A stretch of DNA of 64,000 nucleotides from Bordetella ansorpii (GCF_900078315.1 NZ_FKBS01000017.1:365649-429648), one strand, 5' to 3'; shown: positions 26,775-36,256, counted from the first letter of the stretch. Translations and numbers: made by a program. The notes: a model not told the origin generated them from the sequence alone.

Positions 26775-28892
26775 TCAGAACTTGTACGTCGCGCTGACCA
26801 CCGCGCTGCGGCGTGCGCCATACCAGCAATCCCCGCGCGACAGGCACGTCGCCACATAGGTCTTGTCGGTCAGGTTGTTCACGTTCAGCGCGTAGCGCCA
26901 TTGGCTGGACTCGTACGACAGCATGGCGTCGACCAGCGTCACGGATGCGATCTGCGGTCCCGCCCCGTCGTGGAACGACGACATCCAGCGCGTGCCCGCG
27001 CCCACCGCGAAGCCGTCCAACCCGCCCACCGCGAAGCGGTACTTGCCCCACACCGCCGCCTGGTGGCGCGGAATGCCTTCGAGCTTCTTGTCCAGGTCCA
27101 GGTAGTTGTAGTGCGCCACCACGTCGAACGACGAGCCCAACTGGCCGCGCCACTCCAGCTCCAACCCCTTGGTCGTGGTCTCGCCGGTCTGCACGTTGTT
27201 CAGGCCGCCCGAAGGATCCGGCACCAGTTGGTTCTCTTCCTTCAAGTGGAACACCGACGCGGTGAACATGCGGCGGCCATCCGCCGACTGGTGCTTCACG
27301 CCCGTTTCCCACTGCTTGCCGCGCAGCGGCTTGTACACCTCGGGCACGTCGCCATCGGGCGTGCTGCGCGTGGTGCCCGCCACCGGCGTGAACGACTCGC
27401 TGTAGCTGACGTACGGCGACCAGCCATTGTCGAAGGCGTACATCAGGCCGAAGCGCTTGGTCGTGGCCTGCGATTTTTCGACGTCGCTGCCTTCCTGCTC
27501 GCTGCGGGCCCGGTCATGCCGGATGCCGGCGGTCACGATCCAGTTGCGGTCGATCTTCATCTGGTCCTGCAGATAGATACCGGTCTGGCGCTGCTTGTAC
27601 AGCGGATCCTGGCTCAGTTCGGGCGCGGTGTAGTTGCCGTACACCGGCGCGTACGCATCGATGGAGTCGTAGCCGAACCCGCTGCGGCGCTCGCGGCGGT
27701 AGTTCGACCAGTCCAGGCCCACCAGCACCTGGTGCTCGACGATGCCCGTGCGCACCTTGCCCAGCAGGTGCTGGTCCAGCGTGTTCATGCGCACCTTGGT
27801 GATGGAGTCGTCGGCATAGCGGCCGATGATGCGCTTGTCGACCGGGTCCAGCGACCAGCCGCCCGGCTCCGAGAACGAGTCCGCGTAATGGGTCAGGTAG
27901 TCGACCCTGTTGTTCGCATGGCGGAATCCCTGGCTGAACGACCACTGGTCATTGAATTGGTGCTCGATCAGCCAGCCGAAACTGCGCCGCTCGGAATCGT
28001 ACTTGTCGTGTCCGGGCTCGCCGATGAAGCGGTAGGTCGGGATCCTGCCGTTCGGATTGCCCAGCCGCATGCCTTCCCACGGCATGAACTGCGCGCTGGA
28101 GCCCGATTTATCCTTCTGATAAAGCGCCTGCAGGGTGATGGAGGTGGCCGCGCTGGGCTTCCACGTCAGCGACGGCGCCACCAGCGTGCGGTCGTCCGGC
28201 ACGTAGTGCACCTGCGTATCGGCATCGCGCTTGACCGCCACCAGGCGGTACAGCCATTGGCCATCTTCGGTCACCGGCCCGGTCAGGTCGATCTGCGCCT
28301 GCTTGCGGTTGTGGCTGCCCAGTTGCACGCCCACCTCGCGCTGCGCTTCTTCCTGCGGGCGCTTGCTGACCATGTTGATGATGCCGCCCGTGCTGCCTTG
28401 CCCATACAGCATGGCCGACGGACCGCGCAGCACTTCGATGCGCTCCAGCATGTAGGGATCGGTGCGCGTGGTGCTGGTGTAGTAGTCATAAGCCTGGCGC
28501 AGGCCGTCCAGGTAGATCACCGGATCGGTGCCGCGCACGCGCATGCCGTCCGAGCGGGAATCCACGCCATAGGCATCCGAACGCACGCCGGCCGCATATC
28601 CCAGCGCTTCCTGCAGGCTGGTGGCGCCCTGGTCCACGATCTGCTCGCGCGGCACCACGGTGACGGACTGGGCCGTCTCGATCAGCGGCGTATCGGTCTT
28701 GGTCGCCGTGGCCGATCGGCGCGCCGAATAGCCGTAGACGGGACCGGTCGCCGTTTCCTCCCCCGCCCCTTCCACTTTGATGGCCGGCAGCGTGGACGTC
28801 GTCGCGGGGGCCTGTTGCGCGATCAGCACGGTCGGCAGCAATCCGAGCGCCGCAGCCAATGCGGCGCGGCGATAGCGTGGGGGGGAATGCAC
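26775..28892 (-). CDS. TonB-dependent siderophore receptor (ferrichrome/FhuE/FoxA type)
   Basis: Complete 705-aa outer-membrane receptor. Signal peptide MHSPPRYRRAALAAALGLLPTVLIAQQ. The plug domain has TPLIETAQSVTVVPREQIVDQGATSLQEALGYAAGV, RVRGTDPVIYLDGLRQ and VLRGPSAMLYGQGSTGGIINMVSKRP, the pattern of the siderophore-receptor subfamily for hydroxamate-type ligands. The protein ends in a beta-signal with terminal Phe (VVSATYKF). A Fur-like site lies 38 bases upstream of the start, which supports iron-starvation control. The cognate siderophore is unknown, and no siderophore biosynthesis genes are adjacent. Confidence 0.95.
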   Translation of the reverse strand: MHSPPRYRRAALAAALGLLPTVLIAQQAPATTSTLPAIKVEGAGEETATGPVYGYSARRSATATKTDTPLIETAQSVTVVPREQIVDQGATSLQEALGYAAGVRSDAYGVDSRSDGMRVRGTDPVIYLDGLRQAYDYYTSTTRTDPYMLERIEVLRGPSAMLYGQGSTGGIINMVSKRPQEEAQREVGVQLGSHNRKQAQIDLTGPVTEDGQWLYRLVAVKRDADTQVHYVPDDRTLVAPSLTWKPSAATSITLQALYQKDKSGSSAQFMPWEGMRLGNPNGRIPTYRFIGEPGHDKYDSERRSFGWLIEHQFNDQWSFSQGFRHANNRVDYLTHYADSFSEPGGWSLDPVDKRIIGRYADDSITKVRMNTLDQHLLGKVRTGIVEHQVLVGLDWSNYRRERRSGFGYDSIDAYAPVYGNYTAPELSQDPLYKQRQTGIYLQDQMKIDRNWIVTAGIRHDRARSEQEGSDVEKSQATTKRFGLMYAFDNGWSPYVSYSESFTPVAGTTRSTPDGDVPEVYKPLRGKQWETGVKHQSADGRRMFTASVFHLKEENQLVPDPSGGLNNVQTGETTTKGLELEWRGQLGSSFDVVAHYNYLDLDKKLEGIPRHQAAVWGKYRFAVGGLDGFAVGAGTRWMSSFHDGAGPQIASVTLVDAMLSYESSQWRYALNVNNLTDKTYVATCLSRGDCWYGARRSAVVSATYKF

Positions 28893-28930
28893 GGGAACGT
28901 CTCCTGGATAGGGATTCTTGGAGCAAAAAT

Positions 28931-28949
28931 GTTAATCGTTCTCGTTATC
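28931..28949 (-). promoter_or_regulatory. Fur-box-like site upstream of siderophore receptor
   Basis: On the minus strand GATAACGAGAACGATTAAC matches 14 of 19 positions of the Fur consensus GATAATGATAATCATTATC (counted by eye). It sits just upstream of the receptor start, a position expected to block the promoter when iron is plentiful. Confidence 0.72.
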
Positions 28950-29014
28950 AACAAAATAAGTGACGGATGGATTTATCATCCAAACGGGTGATGAGTGTCG
29001 GATTCAGGCAACAT

Positions 29015-29036
29015 GCGGAGCATCGCGATGCTCGCA
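29015..29036. repeat. 16-bp perfect palindrome before a gene remnant
   Basis: GAGCATCGCGATGCTC (29018-29033) is a self-complementary palindrome with no spacer, just 5' of the broken GST fragment. It has no assigned role; it could be a regulator site or a scar of the event that truncated the gene. Confidence 0.4.
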
Positions 29037-29079
29037 AGCCGCTCGGCCTGGCAGGCCGTACCTCTGGGTTGGCTGCGTG

Positions 29080-29343
29080 TTGGCGGCCAACATCCGCAAT
29101 GGCGTCGCGGTGCTGGATGCACACCTCGAAAACCGGCCGTTCATCGCGGGTGACGCGTTGACGCTCGCCGATATCGACATCGCGGCCGTTTTCCCAATAC
29201 CGACGGGCCGGCGCGCCCTACGACGAATTCCCTCACCTGGCCGCCTGGCAGGAGCGCCTGCTCCAGACCGTGCCGGCATGGCCGCAGACGCGAGAGATGA
29301 AGTCGAGCAACGCATGGGGGCAGCCCTGCAGGCCACACGCTGA
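29080..29343 (+). pseudogene. Glutathione S-transferase remnant, 5'-truncated and frameshifted
   Basis: The first frame reads LAANIRNGVAVLDAHLENRPFIAGDALTLADIDIAAVF, the conserved C-terminal GST helix with the ALTLADI N-capping region. At about 29190-29195 the frame is lost. Shifting by one base restores QYRRAGAPYDEFPHLAAWQERLLQTVPAWPQTREM, the normal GST C-terminus. The N-terminal thioredoxin-like domain is absent upstream. So this is a decayed fragment, not a working gene, lying between the receptor and the methylglyoxal-synthase-like gene. Limits are approximate. Confidence 0.75.
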
Positions 29344-29401
29344 AGCGCTATCCGCAGAATCCGGGGCCACCGGGACACGTTCCGCGGAGAAACCGGGCGG
29401 C

Positions 29402-30289
29402 TTACACCCGCTCGGCACGCAACCGCGCCGCCTGCGCCCAGCGCCGCGCCACCACCGGCGAGGTCGCGCAAGCGGCGTGCGCCGTCGCCACGCGCACGGC
29501 GCGCTCCAGCAGTTGGATGTCGGCCTCATGCTGCCGCGCCACGTGCGGGTCTTCAAAGAACACCACCCGCTGGCATTGCTGCTCCAGCACCAGTTCGGCG
29601 ATCTGCGCATCGCCGCCCAGCGGCCCGCTCAGATAACGCCGCACCCACGGTTTGTCCGCGGGCCAGCCCCGTGACCACGCGAGGTCGTTCAGCAGCCCGC
29701 CCGTGGTGCCCGTCGCCACCCGGCTGGCGAATTGCGACAACAGGTCGAAGTGCTCGGCCGCGAACGTCAGCATTTCGCTTTTCAAGGCATCGTGCGCGAT
29801 CAGCGCCAGCGTCTGGCGGCCGAAATCGAAATGGCGCGACACCGCCGGATCGGGCGCCAGCCCGGCCAGCACACGCTCGGCCTCGATCCATTCGATGGCG
29901 CCGGCCAGCGTCGAGATGAACGGCCGGCCGTGCGTGATGCACTGGCGCTTGAGCGCCAGCGCCTCGGGAAAGATGGAAGAAGGGTCCACCGGATCGATCA
30001 GGTAGATGGCCCCGTCGAACGGTTCGGCGCCGTCGCGTCCTTCGGTCACGCGCGCCACCAGCTTCATCAGGCCGCCCTCGCGGCCATAAGGGTAGCGGAT
30101 CAGCCCGCGATATCCCCGCAGCATCTCTTCGCGCTGGATGGCGTCGTAGGTGCGCCCGACCGTGTGCAGCTCCATGCCCAGTTCACGGATGCCCGCCGAA
30201 CTGGCGCGCAACCAGTCGAACAGCGCGGCATCGGGGGTCTCGTGATGCAGGCGGTTGGCGGCAAGTCCGAAACGCAGGCGAGCGGTCAT
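29402..30289 (-). CDS. Tandem methylglyoxal-synthase-like domain protein
   Basis: 295 aa containing two MGS-like domains. The C-terminal half keeps the methylglyoxal synthase motifs: LIAHDALKSEML, VATGTTGGLLNDL, YLSGPLGGDAQIAELVL and VFFEDPHVARQHEADIQLL. Such enzymes convert dihydroxyacetone phosphate to methylglyoxal plus phosphate. The N-terminal half (LRFGLAANRLHHETPDAALFDWLR ... IDPVDPSSIFPEALALKRQCITHG) has the fold's spacing but lacks the HD and GTTG residues, so it is probably regulatory or structural. Start at MTARLRFGL; another ATG 16 codons upstream is possible. E. coli MgsA is only one domain (about 150 aa). Confidence 0.78.
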   Translation of the reverse strand: MTARLRFGLAANRLHHETPDAALFDWLRASSAGIRELGMELHTVGRTYDAIQREEMLRGYRGLIRYPYGREGGLMKLVARVTEGRDGAEPFDGAIYLIDPVDPSSIFPEALALKRQCITHGRPFISTLAGAIEWIEAERVLAGLAPDPAVSRHFDFGRQTLALIAHDALKSEMLTFAAEHFDLLSQFASRVATGTTGGLLNDLAWSRGWPADKPWVRRYLSGPLGGDAQIAELVLEQQCQRVVFFEDPHVARQHEADIQLLERAVRVATAHAACATSPVVARRWAQAARLRAERV

Positions 30290-30470
30290 CGTGGGAGCAC
30301 CGGAAACAGGGAGGTATCCGATATTACTGTGCCGCATCGGGATACGCCGGCGCCCGGTCGGCGACGCCCGAATGGCATGCCCCCCGCGCTGGCCTGCGCG
30401 GCGCTGGCGGCCGTATCCGACCTGCCAGCCCGGACAGCCCCGCTTCCGCACGCAAGACACCCACCTCAAA

Positions 30471-30501
30471 CAAAACGGCCCCATCATTCCTGATGGGGCC
30501 G
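30471..30501 (-). terminator. Rho-independent terminator of the isc operon
   Basis: An 11-bp perfect stem (CGGCCCCATCA / TGATGGGGCCG, loop of 4) is followed on the minus strand by TTTTGTTT. It lies about 40 bases after iscX. Confidence 0.88.
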
Positions 30502-30542
30502 CCTGGCTTGCACAAGCGCATGTTGGACGGGCTTGCCGCGCC

Positions 30543-30737
30543 CTATTCCGCCTCGTCGATCCAGGCCATCTGGATGGCCTCGAGGATCTTCTCGCCGCTG
30601 CGCGCCGGATCATCGTTGAACCCCGGCAGCGCCATCACCCATTCGCGCAACTGCGTGAACCGCACCGCCTTGGGGTCGGCGTCGGGATGGGCGTCGGCCA
30701 ACGCGGCGGCAATGTCGTAGGTGTCGGTCCACTTCAT
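30543..30737 (-). CDS. iscX: IscX, small Fe-S assembly protein
   Basis: 64 aa: MKWTDTYDIAAALADAHPDADPKAVRFTQLREWVMALPGF, ending LEAIQMAWIDEAE. This is the acidic IscX (YfhJ) protein that binds IscS and iron and tunes cluster assembly. Start at 30737, 2 bases after the fdx stop, last gene of the isc operon. Confidence 0.95.
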   Translation of the reverse strand: MKWTDTYDIAAALADAHPDADPKAVRFTQLREWVMALPGFNDDPARSGEKILEAIQMAWIDEAE

Positions 30738-30739
30738 GG

Positions 30740-31081
30740 TCAGTGCGCCTCTTTGGCGTGGTTGATCGTGTACTTCGGAATTTCCACGGTCAGGTCCTGG
30801 TCGGCGATCTTCGCCTGGCACGACAGGCGCGAGGTGGACGTCAGGCCCCACGCCCGGTCCAGCAGGTCTTCCTCGGCATCGGTGGCGTCTTCCAGCGACG
30901 CATAGCCCTGCTTCACGACGACGTGGCAGGTGGTGCAGGCACAGGACAACTCGCACGCATGCTCGATATCGATGTGATTGTCGAGCAGCACGCGGCAGAT
31001 GGAAACGCCTTGCGGCGCGTTTTCAATGACGGCCCCTTCGGGGCAGACGTCGGGATGAGGCAGTACAGTCAGCTTCGGCAT
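30740..31081 (-). CDS. fdx: Isc-type 2Fe-2S ferredoxin
   Basis: 113 aa. Cluster cysteines are in IEHACELSCACTTCHVVV with a fourth near DRAWGLTSTSRLSCQAKI, the arrangement of adrenodoxin-like ISC ferredoxins. It supplies electrons for cluster assembly on IscU. Located between hscA (6 bases) and iscX (2 bases). Confidence 0.96.
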   Translation of the reverse strand: MPKLTVLPHPDVCPEGAVIENAPQGVSICRVLLDNHIDIEHACELSCACTTCHVVVKQGYASLEDATDAEEDLLDRAWGLTSTSRLSCQAKIADQDLTVEIPKYTINHAKEAH

Positions 31082-31087
31082 ATCGGG

Positions 31088-32965
31088 TCAGGCGATTTCG
31101 TCCAGTTTACGGCCAGCCAGCGCGCGCCGGATACTGCGATCCATGCGGCGTGCGGCGAAGTCTTCGGTTGCATCGGACAGGGCCTGCACCGCGGCGCGCA
31201 CGGCTTCCACGTCGTCCAGTTGCGGGGCCGCTTCGGCCTGCGTCAGGCATTGCTCGACACGCTCGCGCTCGTCGGCTTCCAGCAGGTCGCCATCGGCCTG
31301 CAGCGCCGCGCGCACGGATTCGGCCAGTTGCCGGGCCTCGACCTGCTGCTCGCGCAGCATGCGGGCGCGTGCATCGCTATCGGCCTCGCGCACGCTGTCG
31401 GCCAGCATGGTGGCGACCTCGTCGTCGGACAGGCCATACGAGGGCTTGACCGTGACGGCGGCCTCGATGCCCGTGCTCTGCTCGCGCGCGGTCACGCTGA
31501 GCAAGCCGTCGGCATCCACCTGGAAGGTGACGCGGATACGGGCCGCCCCCGCCACCATGGGCGGAATGCCGCGCAGCTCGAAGCGCGCCAGCGAACGGCT
31601 GTCAGCCACCAGGTCGCGCTCGCCCTGCACCACGTGCAGGCTCATCGCGCTCTGGCCGTCCTTGAAGGTCGTGAATTCCTGCGCCCGCGCCACGGGAATG
31701 GTGCTGTTGCGCGGGATGATGCGCTCGACCAGGCCACCCATGGTTTCCAGGCCCAGCGACAGTGGCGTCACGTCCAGCAGCAGCCAGTCTTCGCCCGGCG
31801 CGCGGTTGCCCGCCAGCAGGTTGGCCTGCAGGGCCGCGCCCAGCGCCACGACCTGATCGGGATCGAGGTCGACCAGGGGCTCGGTGCCGAACAGGTCGCC
31901 CACGGCACGGCGCACGACGGGCATGCGCGTGGCGCCGCCCACCATCACCACGCCGCGCACGTCGGCCGGCGCCAGGCCGGCATCGCGCAATGCGCGGCGC
32001 GCGCTGTCCAGCGTGCGCTCGACCAGTTCGCGGGCCCATTCCTCGAATTGCGCGCGGCTCAGGTCGCAGGCCACGGCCGTGCCATCGGCCAGCGTGACAT
32101 CCAGGCGAGCCCGCTCCTGCGAACTGAGCGCCTCGCGCGCGGCACGCGCGGCCACCAGCAGGCGGCGGCGGTCGGCGCGCGCGCCCTGCACGTCGGCGGC
32201 TTGCGCGGCGGGCTGCCCAGCCAGCACGCGCTCGACGATGAGCGAATCGAAATCGTCCCCGCCCAGCGCGGTGTCGCCGCCCGTGGCGATGACCTCGAAC
32301 ACGCCGCGCGTCAGGCGCAGGATGGACACGTCGAACGTGCCGCCGCCCAGGTCGTACACTGCATAGACGCCCTCGGCCGCATTATCCAGCCCATAGGCGA
32401 TGGCGGCGGCGGTGGGTTCGTTCAAGAGGCGCAACACGTTCAGGCCGGCCAGGCGCGCGGCGTCGCGCGTGGCCTGGCGCTGTGCATCGTCGAAATACGC
32501 CGGCACGGTGATGACCGCGCCGACCAGGTCGTCGCCCAGCACGTCTTCCGCACGCTGGCGCAGCACCGCCAAAATCTGCGCGGACACTTCGACGGGGCTC
32601 AGGTCGCCCTGCACCGTGCGCACCCGCACCATGCCGGGCGCATCGATGAATTCGTAGGGCGCGCCGCTGGCCTGCGCTTCGGCCAGCGTGCGGCCCATGA
32701 AACGCTTGACCGACACGACCGTATTGGCCGGATCGTTGGCCTGCTGCGCCAGGGCGTCGTAGCCGGTGATGGCGCGGCCGCCCGGCAGGTACTGCACGGC
32801 GGAAGGCAGCAACGGCCGCCCGGCATCGTCGTTCAGCACCTCGGCAACACTGCTGCGCACCGCGGCCACCAGCGAATTGGTCGTACCCAGGTCGATCCCC
32901 ACCGCCAAGCGGCGCTGGTGCGGTGCGGGCGATTCACCGGGTTCGGAAATCTGCAATAAAGCCAT
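31088..32965 (-). CDS. hscA: HscA, Hsp70-type chaperone for Fe-S transfer
   Basis: 625 aa. N-terminal actin-like ATPase ([39 protein letters not shown]) and C-terminal substrate-binding domain ([28 protein letters not shown]). It is specialised for the LPPVK motif of IscU, present in the IscU encoded here. Start at the ATG giving [12 protein letters not shown]; the longer frame upstream reads into hscB. Confidence 0.96.
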   Translation of the reverse strand: MALLQISEPGESPAPHQRRLAVGIDLGTTNSLVAAVRSSVAEVLNDDAGRPLLPSAVQYLPGGRAITGYDALAQQANDPANTVVSVKRFMGRTLAEAQASGAPYEFIDAPGMVRVRTVQGDLSPVEVSAQILAVLRQRAEDVLGDDLVGAVITVPAYFDDAQRQATRDAARLAGLNVLRLLNEPTAAAIAYGLDNAAEGVYAVYDLGGGTFDVSILRLTRGVFEVIATGGDTALGGDDFDSLIVERVLAGQPAAQAADVQGARADRRRLLVAARAAREALSSQERARLDVTLADGTAVACDLSRAQFEEWARELVERTLDSARRALRDAGLAPADVRGVVMVGGATRMPVVRRAVGDLFGTEPLVDLDPDQVVALGAALQANLLAGNRAPGEDWLLLDVTPLSLGLETMGGLVERIIPRNSTIPVARAQEFTTFKDGQSAMSLHVVQGERDLVADSRSLARFELRGIPPMVAGAARIRVTFQVDADGLLSVTAREQSTGIEAAVTVKPSYGLSDDEVATMLADSVREADSDARARMLREQQVEARQLAESVRAALQADGDLLEADERERVEQCLTQAEAAPQLDDVEAVRAAVQALSDATEDFAARRMDRSIRRALAGRKLDEIA

Positions 32966-33042
32966 ATCTCGCTTGAATTTCTTGGAAGTATGGAGGGGCG
33001 GACGGGCATGGAACCGGCGCATTCCAAGCGCCGGCCGGGGCG

Positions 33043-33555
33043 CTATCGCAACGGCTGCAGCTGGGCCAGCTCCTGCGCCAGGCGCTCGATGAACATCCAC
33101 TCGCGCACCTTCTGCCCCGCTTGCGCGGTGTCGCCGCGCGCGTCCAGCAGATCGGCCATCGTGCGGCGCATGCCGTCTCGGGCATCGCCCAACTCGGCGC
33201 GCAGCACGTCGGCCTGGGCGGGATCCTGGCGCGCGTCGTCGAGCATCTCGCGCCATTCCATCTGCTGCATCAGGAAAGCGGGATCCATCGAGGTGTTGCT
33301 TTCGGTCTGCAAATCGACGCCCGCCTGCTCGCACAGGTAACGCGCGCGCAACAGCGGATCACGCAATTGCCGGTAGGCCTCGTTGGCGCGCGCGGACCAC
33401 TGCATGGCCACGCGCCGCTCGGCGGGGCTGGCCGTGGCGTAGCGGTCGGGATGCACCCGCGCCGCCACGTCGCGCCAGGCGCGCTCCAGGGCGTCCGTGT
33501 CGATGTCGAACCGCGCGGGCAATCCGAACAGGCTGAAGTGATCGTCCGCCGCCAA
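33043..33555 (-). CDS. hscB: HscB, J-domain co-chaperone
   Basis: 170 aa. J-domain with the HPD tripeptide in [29 protein letters not shown], then the C-terminal IscU-binding three-helix part. It stimulates HscA and delivers IscU. Starts 3 bases after iscA; a 77-base gap separates it from hscA, with no gene in that gap. Confidence 0.95.
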   Translation of the reverse strand: MAADDHFSLFGLPARFDIDTDALERAWRDVAARVHPDRYATASPAERRVAMQWSARANEAYRQLRDPLLRARYLCEQAGVDLQTESNTSMDPAFLMQQMEWREMLDDARQDPAQADVLRAELGDARDGMRRTMADLLDARGDTAQAGQKVREWMFIERLAQELAQLQPLR

Positions 33556-33558
33556 GAC

Positions 33559-33882
33559 CTACACCGTGAACGACTCGCCGCAGCCGCAGGTCGCCTTCTC
33601 GTTGGGGTTGCGGAACTTGAAGCCTTCGTTCAGGCCTTCGCGCGCGTAGTCGAGCTCGGTGCCGTCCAGGTAGGACAGGCTCTTGGGATCGATGAACACC
33701 TTGACCCCGAAGCTCTCGAACATCTGGTCGGCCGTGTCGGCCTCGTCGACGTATTCGAGCTTGTAGGCCATGCCCGAGCACCCCGTGGTACGCACGCCCA
33801 GGCGCAGGCCAATGCCCTTGCCGCGCTTGGTCAGGTAGCGGCTGATGTGATTGGCCGCTTGCTGGGTCAGGGTGACTGCCAT
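33559..33882 (-). CDS. iscA: IscA, A-type Fe-S carrier
   Basis: 107 aa. Three conserved cysteines: [16 protein letters not shown] and the C-terminal [10 protein letters not shown]. Carries iron or clusters from IscU to apoproteins. Start at [13 protein letters not shown], 4 bases after the iscU stop. Confidence 0.96.
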   Translation of the reverse strand: MAVTLTQQAANHISRYLTKRGKGIGLRLGVRTTGCSGMAYKLEYVDEADTADQMFESFGVKVFIDPKSLSYLDGTELDYAREGLNEGFKFRNPNEKATCGCGESFTV

Positions 33883-33886
33883 GATC

Positions 33887-34330
33887 TCAACTCGCCGCGG
33901 CGGCCGTTGCCGTAACGGCCTCGGATTGCGCCGCGGCCGCTTCGGCCGACTCGCCGTGCTTGGCACGGTAGTCCTGCACGGCGGCCTTGATGGCGTCCTC
34001 GGCCAGGATGGAACAGTGAATCTTGACGGGGGGCAGCGCCAGTTCTTCGGCGATCTGCGTGTTGCGGATGCTCATGGCCTGGTCCAGCGTCTTGCCCTTC
34101 ACCCATTCGGTGACCAGCGAGCTGGAGGCGATGGCGGAACCGCAGCCGTAGGTCTTGAAGCGCGCATCCTCGATCACGCCCGACGGGCCGACCTTGATCT
34201 GCAGCTTCATGACGTCCCCACAGGCGGGCGCGCCGACCATGCCGGTGCCGACCGTGTCGTCGCCCTTTTCGAACGAGCCCACGTTGCGGGGGTTTTCGTA
34301 GTGATCCAGAACCTTGTCGCTATATGCCAT
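33887..34330 (-). CDS. iscU: IscU, Fe-S scaffold, with Ala-rich C-terminal extension
   Basis: 147 aa. Cluster ligands Cys in [24 protein letters not shown] and [12 protein letters not shown]; the HscA-recognised LPPVK is intact ([11 protein letters not shown]). Canonical IscU ends near residue 128. Here about 20 further residues ([21 protein letters not shown]) form a low-complexity Ala-rich tail, probably disordered. It sits 33 bases after iscS. Confidence 0.96.
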   Translation of the reverse strand: MAYSDKVLDHYENPRNVGSFEKGDDTVGTGMVGAPACGDVMKLQIKVGPSGVIEDARFKTYGCGSAIASSSLVTEWVKGKTLDQAMSIRNTQIAEELALPPVKIHCSILAEDAIKAAVQDYRAKHGESAEAAAAQSEAVTATAAAAS

Positions 34331-34363
34331 GATGTTTCTCCACTGCTTGTTCGTAGTCGGGGC

Positions 34364-35575
34364 TCAGTGAGCGGCCCACTGCACGGTGTTCAGGTCGATG
34401 CCGTCCTTGGCCATTTCCCACAGCGGCGACATGTCGCGCAGCTTGCCCACCCGGCTCTTGATCAGTTCGACAGTGAAGTCGACTTCCTGCTCGGTGGTGA
34501 AACGGCCCAGGGTGAAGCGGATGGAACTGTGCGCCAGTTCGTCGTTGCGGCCCAGCGCGCGCAGCACGTAGGACGGCTCGAGGCTGGCCGACGTGCAGGC
34601 CGACCCGCTGGACACGGCCAGTTCCTTGATGGCCATGATCAGCGACTCGCCCTCGACATAGTTGAAGCTGATGTTGAGGTTGTGCGGCACGCGGTGTTCC
34701 ATGCTGCCGTTGACGTAGACCTCTTCGATCTGCGACAGGCCGGCGTACAGGCGATCGCGCAGCATGCGCAGGCGCTCGTTCTCGGTGCCCATTTCCTCGC
34801 GGGCCAGGCGGAATGCCTCGCCCATGCCGACGATCTGGTGCGTGGCCAGCGTGCCCGAACGGAAGCCCCGCTCGTGGCCGCCACCGTGCATCTGCGCCTC
34901 GATGCGCACACGCGGCTTGCGGCGCACGTACAGCGCGCCGATGCCCTTGGGACCATAGGTCTTGTGCGCCGAGAACGACATCAGGTCGACCTTCAGCTTC
35001 TGCAGGTCGATCTCGACCTTGCCAGTGGCCTGCGCCGCATCCACGTGGAAGATGATGCCCTTCTCGCGGCAGATCTCGCCGATGGCCTCGACGTCCTGAA
35101 TGACGCCGATCTCGTTGTTCACCATCATGACCGACACCAGGATGGTGTCGGGACGCAGCGCGGCCTTGAACGCATCCAGGCTGATCAGGCCATCTTCCTG
35201 GACATCCAGGTAGGTGACCTCGAAGCCTTGGCGTTCGAGTTCGCGACAGGTGTCCAGCACCGCCTTGTGCTCGGTCTTGACCGTGATGATGTGTTTGCCA
35301 CGCTCGGCATAGAAGTTGGCCGCGCCCTTGATGGCGAGGTTGTCCGATTCGGTGGCGCCGGAAGTCCAGACGATTTCACGCGGGTCGGCGTTGACCAGCT
35401 TGGCGACTTCCTCGCGCGCCTTCTCGACGGCTTCCTCGGCATCCCAGCCGAAGGCATGGCTGCGCGAGGCCGGGTTGCCGTAGTTTTCGTACAGCCAGGG
35501 CACCATCTTGTCGACCACGCGGGGGTCGACCGGCGTGGTGGCCGAATAATCGAGGTAGATGGGACGGGTGGTCAT
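34364..35575 (-). CDS. iscS: IscS cysteine desulfurase
   Basis: 403 aa PLP enzyme that supplies sulfur for clusters and tRNA thiolation. PLP-binding Lys in [19 protein letters not shown]; the persulfide-forming Cys lies in the flexible loop [17 protein letters not shown]. It begins [20 protein letters not shown], normal for the family, 18 bases after iscR. Confidence 0.98.
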   Translation of the reverse strand: MTTRPIYLDYSATTPVDPRVVDKMVPWLYENYGNPASRSHAFGWDAEEAVEKAREEVAKLVNADPREIVWTSGATESDNLAIKGAANFYAERGKHIITVKTEHKAVLDTCRELERQGFEVTYLDVQEDGLISLDAFKAALRPDTILVSVMMVNNEIGVIQDVEAIGEICREKGIIFHVDAAQATGKVEIDLQKLKVDLMSFSAHKTYGPKGIGALYVRRKPRVRIEAQMHGGGHERGFRSGTLATHQIVGMGEAFRLAREEMGTENERLRMLRDRLYAGLSQIEEVYVNGSMEHRVPHNLNISFNYVEGESLIMAIKELAVSSGSACTSASLEPSYVLRALGRNDELAHSSIRFTLGRFTTEQEVDFTVELIKSRVGKLRDMSPLWEMAKDGIDLNTVQWAAH

Positions 35576-35593
35576 TTGTGCAACTCCTGCTTT

Positions 35594-36127
35594 TTATACG
35601 GTGGCGTTGGCCTCGACAGCGACCGCCGGCGCATTGGCCGCGGTCCCCGTGCGGTTGACCCGCACCGAGCATTCCTGGGCTTGATTAGCCGCTTCCTGCA
35701 ACTGGCGCACGCGCTGCTGGTCGACCAGATCTTGCAGGGAGACCGAATCGAGGTAGTCCACCATCTTGCGGTTCAGCGTAGCCCAGAGTTCGTGCGTCAT
35801 GCACTTGCCCGAACGGCCGTCGTTGCCGCTGGTGCAATCGCGCTTGCCGCCACAGCTGGTGGCATCCAGGGGTTCGTCCACGGCGAAGATGATGTCGGCG
35901 ACGGTGATGTTGCGGGCCAGGCGGGCCAGCGAGTAGCCGCCGCCCGGGCCGCGCACGCTGTCCACGAGTTCGTGGCGGCGCAGCTTGCCGAACAGCTGTT
36001 CCAGGTAGGACAACGAAATGTTCTGCCGCTGGCTGATGGCCGCGAGCGTGACCGGGCCGCTGTGCTGCCGCATTGCCAGGTCGATCATGGCCGTTACGGC
36101 GAAACGCCCTTTGGTAGTTAGCCGCAT
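35594..36127 (-). CDS. iscR: IscR, Fe-S cluster regulator, with unusual Cys spacing
   Basis: 177 aa Rrf2-family repressor heading the isc operon. N-terminal winged helix (MRLTTKGRFAVTAMIDLA; LAAISQRQNISLSYLEQLFGKLR). The cluster-binding loop has Cys92, Cys98 and Cys109. E. coli IscR uses Cys92/98/104, so a five-residue insertion (within TSGNDGRSGK) separates the second and third cysteines here. The upstream region carries one perfect and one imperfect Isc-box-like operator, consistent with autoregulation. Confidence 0.95.
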   Translation of the reverse strand: MRLTTKGRFAVTAMIDLAMRQHSGPVTLAAISQRQNISLSYLEQLFGKLRRHELVDSVRGPGGGYSLARLARNITVADIIFAVDEPLDATSCGGKRDCTSGNDGRSGKCMTHELWATLNRKMVDYLDSVSLQDLVDQQRVRQLQEAANQAQECSVRVNRTGTAANAPAVAVEANATV

Positions 36128-36193
36128 GGTGGGTTTCCTGTGTATCCGTAAAATCGCCTGAAGGTGACCCAGAGGATCGTTTCAGACGGCCTA

Positions 36194-36218
36194 ATACTTG
36201 AGTAATTGCCTCAAGTAT
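36194..36218. promoter_or_regulatory. IscR type-1 (Isc box) operator, perfect arms
   Basis: ATACTTGA and TCAAGTAT form perfect inverted arms around 9 bases, 25 bp in total, the length and ends expected of an IscR type-1 site. It lies about 67 bases upstream of iscR. Confidence 0.8.
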
Positions 36219-36223
36219 AGCAA

Positions 36224-36247
36224 ATACCCGAGTAATTTGCTAGGTAT
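36224..36247. promoter_or_regulatory. Second, imperfect Isc-box-like site
   Basis: ATACCCGAGTAATTTGC followed by TAGGTAT repeats the middle GAGTAATT of the first box with imperfect arms and one base less overall. Two adjacent sites upstream of iscR also occur in E. coli. Confidence 0.6.
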
Positions 36248-36256
36248 CCTGGCCGG

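Noticed and set aside
28960-29343. Intact 127-residue gene after the siderophore receptor
   Set aside because: The GST similarity changes frame in the middle and the N-terminal domain is missing, so it is treated as a remnant.
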